A stretch of 64,000 nt of DNA from positions 278,501 through 342,500 of the forward strand of contig CAMXCT020005013.1 in NCBI GenBank assembly GCA_947184155.2, written 5' to 3'. The DNA is from Cladocopium goreaui (taxonomy: Eukaryota; Sar; Dinophyceae; Suessiales; Symbiodiniaceae). The notes under the pieces are model-generated. The model saw only the letters and a list, made by a program, of their open reading frames with translations. It was not told the DNA's origin and ran no database searches. The position numbers and the translations under genes are program-made. Positions 34,832 through 46,142 of this stretch are shown piece by piece (the first letter of the stretch is position 1; every line of letters begins with the position of its first letter).

Positions 34832-35168
34832 GTTCAGAGGGGGTGGGGGCATTTGATCCCTTATGAAGAGAAGTGGAATGAAGTGGAAGTCAATAAACCA
34901 TTCAACATATTTGTTCAGAGGGGGTGGGGGCATTTGATCCCTTATGAAGAGAAGTGGAATGAAGTGGAAGTCGATAAACCATTCAACATATTTGTTCAAA
35001 GGGGGTGGGGGCATTTGATCCCTTATGAAGAGAAGTGGAAGTTAATAAACCATTCAACATATTTGTTCAGAAGGGGGCGGGGGGATTTGATCGATTGGAA
35101 AAGAAGTGGAAGTCAATAAACAATTCAACATATTTGTTCAGAGGGGGTGGGGGATTTGATCCCTTATG
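34832..35168. repeat. 81/71-bp tandem repeat, five units
   Basis: Units start at 34832, 34913, 34994, 35065 and 35136, each beginning gttcagagggggtggggg and continuing catttgatcccttatgaaga. The first two are 81 bp and later ones lose about 10 bp (gaatgaagtg). The overlapping open frames are a by-product. Confidence 0.9.
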
Positions 35169-35455
35169 AAGATTAGATTCCCCTAGTAGAAAGCGTCCCT
35201 GTTAAACTTATGGATGTCTCAGCCGGATATCAGGACAGTTCAGGCTACAGTCCTTACTTTTGTCGCCAGAGAGTAGTGTGTTTGGAGGATGTAGTTCATG
35301 TTTGATTTAGATGGTAAAGGAGAGATCTTGTGGGTTATAGTCGAGGGTGGGGTTTGGCGCCAATATGTTTAAATATCTATTAATTTATTAAACGCAAAAG
35401 GGACATGTCATCCAGAAAACATGTGAAGTATCCAACCAAAATCTCCCATGTTCAC

Positions 35456-35515
35456 CGGCGCTTCGGGGTTGATCAGTGAAACCTGGTAGTTGCCATATAC
35501 TACCCACGTCGTAGC
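35456..35515 (-). CDS. putative internal exon, unknown protein
   Basis: Acceptor ccttgaag|GCTACG and GT donor (GAAGCGCCG|GTGAAC) bound 60 bp. Frames ATTWVVYGNYQVSLINPEAP (phase 0) and YDVGSIWQLPGFTDQPRSA (two bases in, matching the exon at 36115) are both open. Confidence 0.4.
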
Positions 35516-35631
35516 CTTCAAGGTGGCGGGAAGTATCACCAGTTTACCTAAAAATTGCCTGCATTTTCAGAGACACCCAGCTATCATATCAAGTTGGCTG
35601 CCTATATCCTATAACATATCCCTATTCCATA

Positions 35632-35768
35632 TACCCTCCGCTAATTTCACTATGGAAATTTGACCATATTTATATCATTTATATCATGGATGATTTACTG
35701 AAATCCATTGAAATCCCATGAAACATGGTGATTTTCCAGTTCGCTATGTTAAATAAATAACCAGAGGG
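35632..35768. mobile_element. MITE family 1, decayed copy
   Basis: Left taccctccgctaatttcact, right gctatgttaaataaataacc then agaggga. Interior enlarged by atatttatatcattta. Confidence 0.6.
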
Positions 35769-36114
35769 ATCCAGAAAATTCCACCTACAAGGACCGGCCA
35801 TGTCGATCCAAGGAATATGACCCTGGTTTTCTTCGGAAAACCCATCGGAAAAAAAAAAATAAAAAAAAAAACAATGTCGGAACAAGAAAGAAATGCTTTT
35901 GGAAAAAAAGTGCTTTTTTTTTCAAAACAGGGAGAAATGTTCGAATAAAAAGAGACAGAAACGAGAAAAGTTCACTGTCACAAGGGATCATCCCAAAGGG
36001 ACCTTCTTGGGATCGATGTCTATATAGGCATATAGGGTTTATCCATGTTTATCCTGATGTAGTCACATAAAATCATAATTAAATCATCTGATTTAAGATT
36101 CGAGACTGTCCTAC

Positions 36115-36193
36115 CTTTCTTGGTCTTTCTATTGAAGAGCACCCCGGTGCGATTGGCGGAGTTGACCACGTTTTTCCCACAAACACGCCGAAT
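36115..36193 (-). CDS. putative internal exon, unknown protein
   Basis: Acceptor atgtgcgag|ATTCGG and GT donor (AAGAAAG|GTAGGA) bound 26 codons plus one base: IRRVCGKNVVNSANRTGVLF then NRKTKK. Phase 0 entry matches the phase 0 exit of the exon at 36340. A single clear frame with no equal alternative. Confidence 0.5.
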
Positions 36194-36339
36194 CTCGCAC
36201 ATTTCGGCAGAAAAAAGTGGTGTGTTCAAGGTGGGTCTGCACACCAAAAATGGAATAAAATGGACATATCACATGGGACCTGGAAGACAAATGGGATGAA
36301 TGATGTCAAATTTCATATTCCATGCATTTCCTGCATCAC

Positions 36340-36425
36340 CGGTTCCATGAAAAAGGCCGTCATGGCCATGCGGATCCATCCGCGAAAAAAAGCGTTGCCC
36401 AGGTTCGCCCATTTGAAGCTCTCAG
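36340..36425 (-). CDS. putative internal exon, unknown protein
   Basis: Acceptor cttgtgtcag|CTGAGA and GT donor (GGAACCG|GTGATG) bound 86 bp: two bases and 28 codons ESFKWANLGNAFFRGW then IRMAMTAFFMEP. Strongly protein-like. The antisense frame is weaker. The intron to the next exon would be 146 bp. Confidence 0.55.
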
Positions 36426-37084
36426 CTGACACAAGCAATGCTTGGATGTTTATGGTACAATAATGAACCATCCATAACCATTCCCAATATCACCAGAAAT
36501 AAATAGAAATAGTGGATCATAGTGGAATTAAAAGATTTCAAGGTTATAAGCCATCCCGAAAATGAATGAAAATGGCACTCAGGTTAATGAATTTTATTTT
36601 TCGGTTTACAGCAATTGTCAGGTGATTCTGAAAACTTACCCTATCAAGAAATTGGTCACGATCATTCTTGAGCATTTGGACACATGTTTTGGGATAAATT
36701 GCCCCATTCCGATCTGGAAGGTAGAGAGCAAGAATGGGTAGCAAGTCTTCGATTTCGAAACCTCTCCTTGTTCAAACATGTTCCTGCTGATGTTCAAATA
36801 GATTTGATACAGAACACGTTAGAAACAAAATCAGCAAGCTGGGTCCTGCCCCGGCCGTTCGAAGTCATCAGAGTCGAGGACCACTGAAAGTATACGTTGC
36901 TGGTCACAAAACCACAACCACAAAACCTTGGCATCAAAGAACCATAGATCATATCTCAAAGCACAAAGCTGAAGATAGTCATCATTGGTGCTGTTTTTGA
37001 TGTCATCTAAGGTTTGGTGAAAGTTGATGATAGGTCATATATATATATATACGGTATATAATATCATGATGGTCTTATGAGCTT

Positions 37085-37205
37085 GTTCTTCGCTACCTGT
37101 AATCCATCATCGCTTTGGTGACCGAGAAACCTCGCTGAGAGGCTGAGCAAAACATGACGAAACTGCGATCCTTTTTGGGTACGCCCACGGCACAGAATTC
37201 CACGT
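37085..37205 (-). CDS. coding-like patch, unknown protein
   Basis: Minus frame GILCRGRTQKGSQFRHVLLS then LSARFLGHQSDDGLQVAKN. Splice limits not resolved. Confidence 0.3.
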
Positions 37206-37929
37206 ATTTTTTGAATCATGGAATTCCCATGGGATTTGTCAGATTCAAGAAGCAAGCAATTGGATATTGAGAATATGAAGAGAGAAAACAATGGGAAATA
37301 TATGAACATAACAGTAAATCATTGGGGAATGACACTTTTGATCTCTCCAATGATTTATCCAAGAACCAGGCATGAAAAAACTGGTTGATTCTTGGCTGTC
37401 CATGGATTTATATGTGATGTATGGAAATCCCAGCCGGATTTTTTTTGCCGCGGTGAATCTAAGGCTAGCAACGCAAAGGAGTGCCCCCGGCAATTGAACT
37501 TTGGCAATGACCAATCCAACGTTGTTCAAGTGGGAACATCATAAGACATTCATCATCTATCAAGCCAATACAAACAGGCGATTCTACAGCAAGAGGGTTG
37601 GATTACTGGAAGCCATTCACAAGGGTCTCACGCATAAACACGCATATCTAGGAAACCTTGGGGGGATGTGGTGGAATGTGGGGATACTTGGCGGGTCATA
37701 TTGCATTTCTTTGGCTGCTGCGTAATGTTCCCAGCCTTAAACTGAAACTAGTCATTAATATTCGTGAATTCATTCTGGGGTCTTAAAATTTAGAAGGGTC
37801 TCAATATTCATTAAATAATAATACTCATAAAATAATTTAAAGGATGGGATTGTGCCCAATTGTGCCAATTGAATCCAATTGACTGTCAACCTTTTCAAAA
37901 TTTCTCAATCCTTTGGCTGCCGAAGCCTC

Positions 37930-38200
37930 AGGCTGCCATCGAATTTACCCACGACTGCTGGCGCTAGACGTACCAAGCAGGGGGTCTGCAATAGATTCTC
38001 CAGTGCTCCGCAAGCTGCGCACGGGCCGCAGGGGAGGGGAAGTGGAGGGAAGCCTGGCGAAACAGGTTTTCAAGTTTTCGCCGTTTTCATGGGCCGCGCC
38101 CAATTTCAACCACCAAGTAATTGGGTGCGCTCGCATGCGCTCGCTACGAGATGTACCAGCAGCAATGGCTGGCTTCCTCTTGATGTTAGCGGTCTGACTA
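37930..38200 (-). CDS. GC-rich coding-like patch, strand uncertain
   Basis: The minus strand is open (RKPAIAAGTSRSERMRAHPI, TWWLKLGAAHENGENLKTCF, STGESIADPLLGTSS) after an acceptor acatcaag|AGGAAG. The plus strand is open in two frames. Coding is likely; strand is not proven. Confidence 0.3.
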
Positions 38201-38269
38201 GTTAAGACTCTAGCAACTACTGTTAGCATCTGTTCTGTAGAATATTGTAGAATGGTATCCAAACGGTTT

Positions 38270-39230
38270 GCTCCTGAATTTTCATCGAACTCACCACAGC
38301 TTTGGATTGGATTGTATAGCTATGACAACCAGGTCACGGCAGTTCGGACCGTGACCTGGTCCGGACGAAGGACCCACTACTCAAATGAGCGATGCGATTT
38401 TTACAAAGGTCACAGAAAGATCCCTATAAACAAGGCAGATTTCACAGGACAAAGTTAAGTGTCGTAATATGTTGTAACATGTTGTAACGATCTCTTAAGA
38501 ACCAAAACCACCTCTAGCCTCTACATGTTTTTCCGCTGTGTAATCGGAGGACCATGTATTCATATCGTGGATCCACTTGATTGTATTGGAACCTGATTCC
38601 AGTCACTCACTTGTAATCTAAACATTTTAAACTTATAACCACATCATTGCTCCTTCCCATTGTCGCCATTGTCCGACCGGCAGTAATCTTCCTGGAAGCC
38701 GGGCACGAAGGCGAATCGTAAACATGGCTTCAAAGAACCGATGCAGCACCACGAGCGGGGAATGCCCTGCACATTCATCCAATAGCCAAGCATGAAAAAG
38801 CTGGTTGACTACATGCAGTCAATGGGAAAATGTGTTTACCAAGCCGAAAACACAGCGACCTTTTCAGTAGAGGATCTAAGGCTGCCTATGAAAGGTATCT
38901 GGTGATAAGCTGTGGCAACAAATCCATTTGTTCAACAGGGACCTCATCTATCAATGGATATGTTGGCCCGACATAGCCCGACTAAATTACTGGATTCACT
39001 CTTCACTGTGATGGAAAAATTACCTCGCAACATTGTCAGAATCGGTTCTGTCATGACCAGTATCTCTACCAATAAACAGCCCCAAATCCAAAGGAGACTG
39101 TGGTGAATCTATTTTGATTATGTAGTAACTAATGTGGAGTCTCATTGAGTTGCAATTTCTGTGGCATGGCCGGCACGGCATTGTCTCAGGACCTGGCCAG
39201 TGGTGTCACACTATTGCTTGGGCGCTCGAC
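38270..39230. other. stretch without a supported gene
   Basis: A near-palindrome (aaccaggtcacggcag/cgtgacctggtccgg) lies at 38328-38364. Otherwise there is mixed sequence with weak frames only. Confidence 0.35.
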
Positions 39231-39231
39231 G

Positions 39232-40453
39232 CACCAGGCAATTCCTGCGAATCCCTTCATGGGAATTTCCTCTGCATCCCCCAAAGATGGCTTAACCGAG
39301 GTGCAAGTTCCACAGAACGCATGGCCCATGCTTTCATCTTTGGAGGGCAGCTGATGTAATTGCCAAGCGAAAACTGCAAAGAGTCCAGTTGCTGCAGGTG
39401 TTTACCAAGCGGTTTCCTCTAGTTTCCCTTGAACGGAGTCTCGGAAAACGGGCGTGCGTTTTAGACACACGCGCTCACACAAATTACCAAACGCGTGCAA
39501 TTGTATAGGTGTGGTGATCCATGATCATATACATAAGTGCAGGTGTGACAATGAAGGTTACAAGTCAATACAAGTCACATGTCTCCCCAAATATGAGGGT
39601 GAGAACAGTATAATAAAGTATTTATTATCATCTATGATTATATTATAAAACTATGTGACGCATCATACTCATCCCCCATTCATGTCAAACACCCCCAGAA
39701 TAACATAGAATAACCACACATCTTCGGGACGGGATGGCATTCATGATGACAACCATTGTTGAAAAAAACGAGCCTCCAGCAACTGGTCACCCATCCATAG
39801 CCCAAAAAAATTAAAACTATTGGCGTTGGTGCAAGCAATCGGGCTTTGGCTCAAAAAAGGTGGAACCAAGCGACCTGCCAAATTTGGCAATGTGTGCATG
39901 TGTCCATGCATTTTTGGAGATTGAATGGGACTGATATTTTTGAGCCACCCTCATGTTGCTATTAGCCTTTCTTGAAGCCATGGCAGCCACGCTGGCTGGT
40001 GACTTCTGGCATCCCCCTTTCAGAGAGCCAAATCGGACCCGCTGCGATGGTTTTTCCTATGTTCAGTTGTCTGTTTCAAGCACTGTCAATGAAACACGAT
40101 CCAACTCGATCCCTCAGCTCGCGCACAGTGAAAAATTGAACTTGGTTTTCGAGCAACTGGATGATGTCCAAATGATGTGGCAGTGCTTTGCTTTTGGAGG
40201 CAGCCTGCGGCGGAGACCCCCGCAGGTATATCTAACATGATATTAGATTGCATGATTACAGGTCCAGTTTTTTGAGGACCAGTGGCTGGATTCAGGGCTG
40301 CTGAATCTGGCTGACTCTTCTTTTAGTTTGTACTAGATTCATGGCATGTGAGATCATATAATATATACCAGTCCGGCAACTAGTTTGCTGTACATTGACC
40401 TACCAGTCACAAGTCCCTTGACCCTAACATCCCCATGCAGAAGCTTGAAATCA
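39232..40453. repeat. 1.22-kb direct duplication, copy A
   Basis: From caccaggcaattcctgcg to gaagcttgaaatca, nearly identical to copy B at an offset of 1263-1266 bp. Differences are scattered single bases and one 3-bp indel (ttctggcatcc against ttctggtggcatcc). It contains exon-like patches at 39232-39305 and 40118-40225. Confidence 0.95.
40118..40225 (+). CDS. possible exon in duplication copy A, strand uncertain
   Basis: Plus-strand acceptor gatccctcag|CTCGCG and GT donor (CCCCGCAG|GTATAT) bound exactly 36 codons: LAHSEKLNLVFEQLDDVQMM then WQCFAFGGSLRRRPPQ. The minus strand is open too (AASKSKALPHHLDIIQLLEN) after an acceptor ccgccgcag|GCTGCC, but lacks an equally good donor. No family recognised. 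Confidence 0.35.
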
Positions 40454-40494
40454 TGCGTTTCCAAGTGTGGGTCCGAGCCCAGCAACGCGAACTA

Positions 40495-41719
40495 CACCAG
40501 GCAATTTCTGCGAATCCCTTCATGAGAATTTCCTCTGCATCCCCCAAAGATGGCTTAACCGAGGTGCAAGTTCCACAGAACGCATGGCCCATGCTTTCAT
40601 CTTTGGAGGGCAGCTGATGCAATTGCCAAGCGAAAACTGCAAAGAGTCCAGTTGCTGCAGGTGTTTACCAAGCGGTTTCCTCTAGTTTCCCTTGAACAAA
40701 GTCTCGGAAAACGGGCGTGCGTTTTAGACACACGCGCTCACACAAATTACCAAACGCGTGCAATTGTTTAGGTGTGGTGATCCATGATCATATACATAAG
40801 TGCAGGTGTGACAATGAAGGTTACAAGTCAATACAAGTCACATGTCTCCCCAAATATGAGGGTGAGAACAGTATAATAAAGTATTTATTATCATCTATGA
40901 TTATATTATAAAACTATGTGACGCATCATACTCACCCCCCATTCATGTCAAACACCCCCAGAATAACATAGAATAACCACACATCTTCGGGACGGGATGG
41001 AATTCATGATGACAACCATTGTTGAAAAAAACGAGCCTCCAGCAACTGGTCACCCATCCATAGCCCAAACAAATTAAAACTATTGGCGTTGGTGCAAGCA
41101 ATCGGGCTTTGGCTCAAAAAAGGTGGAACCAAGCGACCTGCCAAATTTGGCAATGTGTGCATGTGTCCATGCATTTTTGGGGATTGAATGGGATTGATAT
41201 TTTTGAGCCACCCTCATGTTGCTATTAGCCTTTCTTGAAGCCATGGCAGCCACTCTGGCTGGTGACTTCTGGTGGCATCCCGCTTTCAGAGAGCCAAATC
41301 GGACCCGCTGCGATGGTTTTTTCTATGTTCAGTTGTTTGTTTCAAGCACTGTCAATGAAACACGATCCAACTCGATCCCTCAGCTCGCGCACAGTGAAAA
41401 ATTGAACTTGGTTTTCGAGCAACTGGATGATGTCCAAATGATGTGGCAGTGCTTTGCTTTTGGAGGCAGCCTGCGGCGGAGACCCCCGCAGGTATATCTA
41501 ACATGATATTAGATTGCATGATTACAGGTCCAGTTTTTTGAGGACCAGTGGCTGGATTCAGGGCTGCTGAATCTGGCTGACTCTTCTTTTAGTTTGTACT
41601 AGATTCATGGCATGTGAGATCATATAATATATACCAGTCCGGCAACTAGTTTGCTGTACATTGACCTACCAGTCACAAATCCCTTGACCCTAACATCCCC
41701 ATGCAGAAGCTTGAAATCA
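40495..41719. repeat. 1.22-kb direct duplication, copy B
   Basis: Second copy, separated from A by 41 bp. The left boundary falls at caccaggcaattt and the right at gaagcttgaaatca, after which copies diverge sharply. The high identity indicates a recent event. Confidence 0.95.
41384..41491 (+). CDS. possible exon in duplication copy B, strand uncertain
   Basis: Identical in sequence to 40118-40225, with the same splice signals and the same 36 codons. Differences between the copies lie outside this patch. The same strand doubt applies. Confidence 0.35.
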
Positions 41720-41860
41720 CCCTGGGGCAGCTGTTGCGCCCAGAAAAATGGTCAAGTTACAGGGTATATGGCCATCCCACCATCATGAATGGGATTCATT
41801 GCACATGATTATCATATATTATCATGATTATAAATATTTATGAAAGGCTTTATAATTTAC

Positions 41861-41950
41861 ATATACCATCTGGTTATTTAACATAGCCATGGAAAATCCA
41901 CCCATTTTTAAGAACGGTAAACCATCTATAAATGGACCATCTATACCATG
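41861..41950. mobile_element. MITE family 1, truncated copy
   Basis: Left arm taccatctggttatttaaca then catagccatggaaaatcca. After about 85 bp (ggaccatctataccatgg) it stops at a GC-rich patch and the right arm is absent. Confidence 0.6.
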
Positions 41951-41981
41951 GCTGCGACCGCCAACCCCCGGCCTGGACGAC

Positions 41982-42026
41982 CTCCAAAGGGCTTCGTCCA
42001 TGGGAGCTTCGCTGTTGGGGATCCAC
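41982..42026 (-). CDS. putative micro-exon
   Basis: Acceptor cttgatccag|GTGGAT and GT donor (TTTGGAG|GTCGTC) bound 45 bp. Phase 0 gives VDPQQRSSHGRSPLE (GRSPLE recalls the GxTPL of ankyrin repeats). The frame in phase with the 42205 exon gives GSPTAKLPWTKPFG. Confidence 0.35.
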
Positions 42027-42204
42027 CTGGATCAAGACGTACCCCCCGGTGATCCAATGGATTGGATGTTCCTCGTCTCAAAAATATTCAAAAAGATCTT
42101 GTAGCGCATCCCGCCCTATCTCAGCCTCTTGGTAAGTGACCGCTAATCCAACATGTTCCAACATGTTGCGGCATGTTTCGGCCCCTTTTTCTCAATAGAA
42201 AGAC

Positions 42205-42289
42205 CAGCCGACCAGCCCGTTTTCGAATGGTTCCCACTTTGAAGAGCCTTTCGTTGCAGCAATATGCGCACAACTCGGCGATTTCCTTC
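42205..42289 (-). CDS. ankyrin-repeat-like exon
   Basis: Acceptor gactcctgccag|GAAGG and GT donor (TCGGCTG|GTCTTT) bound 28 codons plus one base in phase 0: EGNRRVVRILLQRKALQSGN then HSKTGWSA. The pattern GNxxVVRILLQRxA followed 10 residues later by GWSA fits one ankyrin repeat (helix, helix, loop). Another frame (RKEIAELCAYCCNERLFKVG) is also open, so this is a moderate call. Confidence 0.45.
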
Positions 42290-42299
42290 CTGGCAGGAG

Positions 42300-43680
42300 T
42301 CAATCAACTGGCATGAAGAGTTTACGGAGAAAAATCATCTGAAACCGCAAACCCTGAAATCATCTGAAATCATAGTCTGAATCTGCAAATCAAAACAATG
42401 ATTGAGGCCTTTTTGTAGATCACCCAAAATATGTTGCTACCCCCGAATCATTTTTTCCAAACTCACCTATACCCGAGATTCCCCTGGAATACTGTAGACC
42501 TTTTTCGAGGATTCGTCAGTCACCAACTCGCCTGCGTTTCAAACTGTTTGAACCCCGCTGCAAAGCATCCGTTTGTTTGTTGCTATTTTGTCATAGTTTG
42601 TCTTCACCTACGTTGGGGATCGTTGGGGTAGAAACAATTAAAACGTTCCAATGTTGGTTGTTGGTTTTGCCCAATGTTGGTTGTTGGTTTTGCCTTTCTC
42701 ACTTTCGCTGACTAATTAGTTTCTGTTGGGCACTTATTTTGGCAAATAAACCTTGGAGACCCTATAGCGAATGGAACTCCTGTCCTGTTCCCATCCTCTA
42801 AGATGCAGGATATCATCAGGATATCTCATCTATTCCTCCAAGACAATATCAATCTAGAACCAGGGAGATATTTATCCATGTGGATATGGGTGATGTGGGC
42901 CAAACGTGCCAAAATTGGGTACCTTATCGGGTATGCCAACAGTTTATAAACAATCCAAAATCATCCAAAATCTATCACCCCCTGAGTTTTTGGCTCCTCA
43001 ATTTTCACCAATCCCCAAGTTTTCGTAACTGATGCATTAACCAGCATTTCTATCTCCATCGCCTTCTCAAAGAGTTCAGCTAAGCTAAGGGCGAGTGAAA
43101 AACAACCGCTCCACCAGGGTAGACAGGAGTGTCAGCAGCCAAGGTTAACCATCTCTCTCTCTCTACCCTTTTTTCCACATGATTTCCGGGGCTCCTTGGC
43201 TGCCACGTGAATGGGGAACAGCAGTTCCTGGCCATAAAAAAAAGGCTGGGTCCCTGGAGCCCGGAACCTATTGGAACCTGGAACCCACATTCGAAACCAC
43301 CCCCAAGTCATCACCATGAAGAGGTATAAAGAGGTGTATATATATATATATACCGTGTATATGTATGTATATATATATATATACATACGCATTTTTTATT
43401 ATAAACATCAATTTAAAAATATTAAACATCTATAAACCATCCCCTTTAAGAGTGGAGGTGGCATTGGGTTGCTTACATTAACCATGATCAACATGGAAAA
43501 ACCCTTCAATTTCCATTGGATTTTCCACATTTCAACCATTTCAACCCCAAATTACGAGGGTTTATTGGACGCTCCGGAGATCCAGCGGTCGCAAACCATG
43601 GCTAAATGGCTAAACTATAGGTACTTTCAAAAGAAGAAATTCCGAGAACTTTGGGGCTGGCAATCAAATGGTCCTCTTTT
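42300..43680. other. stretch without a supported gene
   Basis: A direct repeat (caatgttggttgttggtttt, twice) lies at 42649-42691, and TA and CA microsatellites at 43335-43390. The GC-rich area at 43080-43270 has no clear frame. Confidence 0.35.
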
Positions 43681-43872
43681 CTAGTTCGGCATTGACGCAG
43701 TCTCACATACTTCCATCAACCCTTCCCGATGTACCCGACTAGCTGCAAAATCTTGCTGAGCGACAGGACTCCGCAGCGGGAAACAGGAGGACAAGGCTCG
43801 TGACGATGTTCGGCTTGTGATGATGTCATCAAAGTCATGTTTGTCTAAAAACCTCTCCAACGCTTCTTCATC
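43681..43872 (-). CDS. putative C-terminal exon with stop
   Basis: Acceptor tctactgcag|GATGAA opens 63 codons to TAG (43681-43683): DEEALERFLDKHDFDDIITS, RTSSRALSSCFPLRSPVAQQ, DFAASRVHREGLMEVCETAS, MPN. Acidic helix first, then serine-rich. No family recognised. Because this ends with a stop, exons farther down belong to another gene. Confidence 0.45.
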   Translation of the reverse strand, partial: DEEALERFLDKHDFDDIITSRTSSRALSSCFPLRSPVAQQDFAASRVHREGLMEVCETASMPN

Positions 43873-44209
43873 CTGCAGTAGATTCGGGTCCCTTGGTTGG
43901 TTTTGGAAAAAGAAAATCTGGAGGAACCCCATGGGTGAAAAACCCCTGGTCCAGGAATCGAAGCCCGACTTGATTTTGAGTGGGAATCCATGCCAGACCA
44001 AGCCACAATAGAATAACCCTACTGACTATCAGTCTGACCTAGCAATTCAGAAACCTCAAAGAATTCCCATGAAGTGGATGATTCATGGGTTCTATTGGTT
44101 CCAAAAGGACAATTTCATGAATCCCTTCCAAATAGACAAGAAGATCATAAAGTTTGATGACATTTTCATATATGAGTTTATACGAAAATAGTATACCCAT
44201 CTAGAATTT

Positions 44210-44255
44210 TCGGACACATCCAACTATCATATCAAGTTGAGTAGCTTCATACCAC
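44210..44255. repeat. dispersed repeat with core ACTATCATATCAAGTTG
   Basis: The core, preceded by attttcggacacatcc, recurs at 35570-35602 (attttcagagacacccag) and 22172-22215 (ccaatacacccaactatc, with attaagttgg). Three copies, ends undefined. Confidence 0.5.
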
Positions 44256-44285
44256 GAAGCATCCCAAGATATGTCTCCATCATTC

Positions 44286-44520
44286 CCTGCCATACTCTGC
44301 AGTAAACTAACATAGGAGTAGCTATGCAGGCCATGGCCCATGTAATTATAGATGATTTACCTGTTAAACATGGTGGTTGTCCATAGCTTTTTGTATGTTT
44401 ACCAGAGGCTATCTCACATATGAGGCCCTATCATAATAGGTAAGGTAAATCATCTGCTTATCATCTATAAATGGGTCATTTTCCATAGCTATGTTAACAT
44501 TGTTAAATAAACAAAGAAAA
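44286..44520. mobile_element. cluster of decayed MITE family 1 copies
   Basis: One copy runs from actctgcagtaaactaacat to tttgtatgtttaccagaggc at about 44411. Arms ccatagctatgttaacattg follow near 44490, and further worn arms reach 44750. Probably nested insertions. Confidence 0.55.
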
Positions 44521-44774
44521 AGATCCATAGATGATAACTATTATGATAGTAAGCTTTATAGATGATAAACCTTTGCATAGTTAGGTAAATCATAGTAAAA
44601 TCATCATGATTATCATCTATGAATGATTATGAATGGGCAATGTTCATCCATTTTCCATATCATAGTAGGTCCAATCATCATGTTTGTCAATGTTTATCAT
44701 CTGTAAACGGGCAATTTTTCCATAGCTAGTTTCAATAACCCGAGGGTATCATTACTCCAACGTTGCTGCCCCTT

Positions 44775-44870
44775 CCACTTCCACCCGGCCATTCGCGGAA
44801 GAAAAGCGCACCTTTCGCTTTGTCACCCAGCGCTTGGCCCTGACGTCAAATTGCCAGGCGACATGTAAAC
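44775..44870 (-). CDS. coding-like patch, unknown protein
   Basis: Minus frame HVAWQFDVRAKRWVTKRKVR then FSSANGRVEVEGAATL, with an acceptor ttgacgtcag|GGCCAA and GT donor (GCGAAAG|GTGCGC) inside. Basic then acidic residues. No family recognised. Confidence 0.35.
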
Positions 44871-44981
44871 CCTCTGGTTGTCACCCTCTGGTCATACAAA
44901 AGCTATGGAAAATTGCCCTTTTATAGATGATAAACGTGATGATTTATGTACCTGGTACCTATTATGGTAGGGGAGATATCC

Positions 44982-45090
44982 TCTAGTAAACTAACATATC
45001 GAATTGGAAAATCACCATCTTTCATAGGTTGAACTATTTCTATGGGCCATTTTCAATAGCAAACTGTAACAAATTACCAAATGGTCACTG
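44982..45090. mobile_element. MITE family 1, subfamily b copy
   Basis: atcctctagtaaactaacat on the left and aatagcaaactgtaacaaat then taccaaatgg on the right, with atttctatgggccattttca between, the subfamily b layout also seen at 9954 and 61592. Confidence 0.65.
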
Positions 45091-46142
45091 GAAGTGGGAA
45101 GGCCACAGACCTAGCATTTGGAGATGGCTTATACATGTTTATACTACTTTACACCACCCATGTATGCCAACGATGGGATTGTTTTTGGATCGGGTTTGTC
45201 ACATTAAATATATATATATATATAATACGTGCGCGTGTTAAACATAGAAAAACCCGTCTTAGTGAGGATGCTTTGAAAGATCCAGATTCTACGCACGAAA
45301 AATAAGGATGAATATGTATGTATAGATATATATATATATACACATACCGTATATATGTATAAACTATAAGATTCACCCACATGAAAAGTTCGGCCATTTG
45401 GGGACAGTTTTCCTTACTAACCACCTTTGTAGTGACGTCGCAGAGGTCATTGTAAATCGCTATTATCTATCCATAAGTTTTATATATATATATATAATCT
45501 TTAATTATATATATATATATGTGTGTGTGAGTGTGTGTATGTATGTATGCATTTACTTATTTATGCATCTAAACGCACATTCATATGACTATATAATATA
45601 CTAAGACCTAAAACATTTCTTGGAGGTATATCCCAACTAGCTTGTGATTCATAAATTTCATAACTTACCAATGACTGCGGTATATCTCCCACAAATACAA
45701 CTCAGTACTGTTTTCGTATGGTTATTACTACCCACTTACTAAGTGGGAGGCACATCGCAGTGCTATTGTGACATATTTCCTGCTTCGGCATGTTCATGCT
45801 AGTGCTATTCCATTTCACCACATGGCTGGAAGATTGAACGGTGGAGAGCATTGGTCGGCACATGATACAGAAACTGCCCTGGAAAATTTCAGCGATGCCT
45901 CCGACCTGTACAAATGTTCATGACTGAAGCATCTTTCAACGGGTTGGCTTGAGTACAACCATGAAAACCATACTGGTTGCCTTTTCCAGAATTCAAACTC
46001 CAAGGATTCTAGGGGATTCAACCGCTTAAATGTTCCCTTCATCCAAGTTCTATCAATTTGTTCCATCTTGAGGCATGATATCCATCTATATAGTCATAAA
46101 ATCCCCATAGCCTAGATGGTGAAAGAGTGGTGACTCATCCTT

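Noticed and set aside
34832-35168. Regular direct repeats that look superficially like a CRISPR array
   Set aside because: Units are contiguous and the whole unit repeats, with no unique spacers; no cas genes; the context is eukaryotic. The 54968-55242 array is rejected for the same reason.
39840-39860. TTTGGCTCAA, similar to the 3' end of the dinoflagellate spliced leader
   Set aside because: Only ten bases match, the upstream CCGTAGCCA part is absent, and no coding start follows. A partial match at 9053 was rejected likewise.
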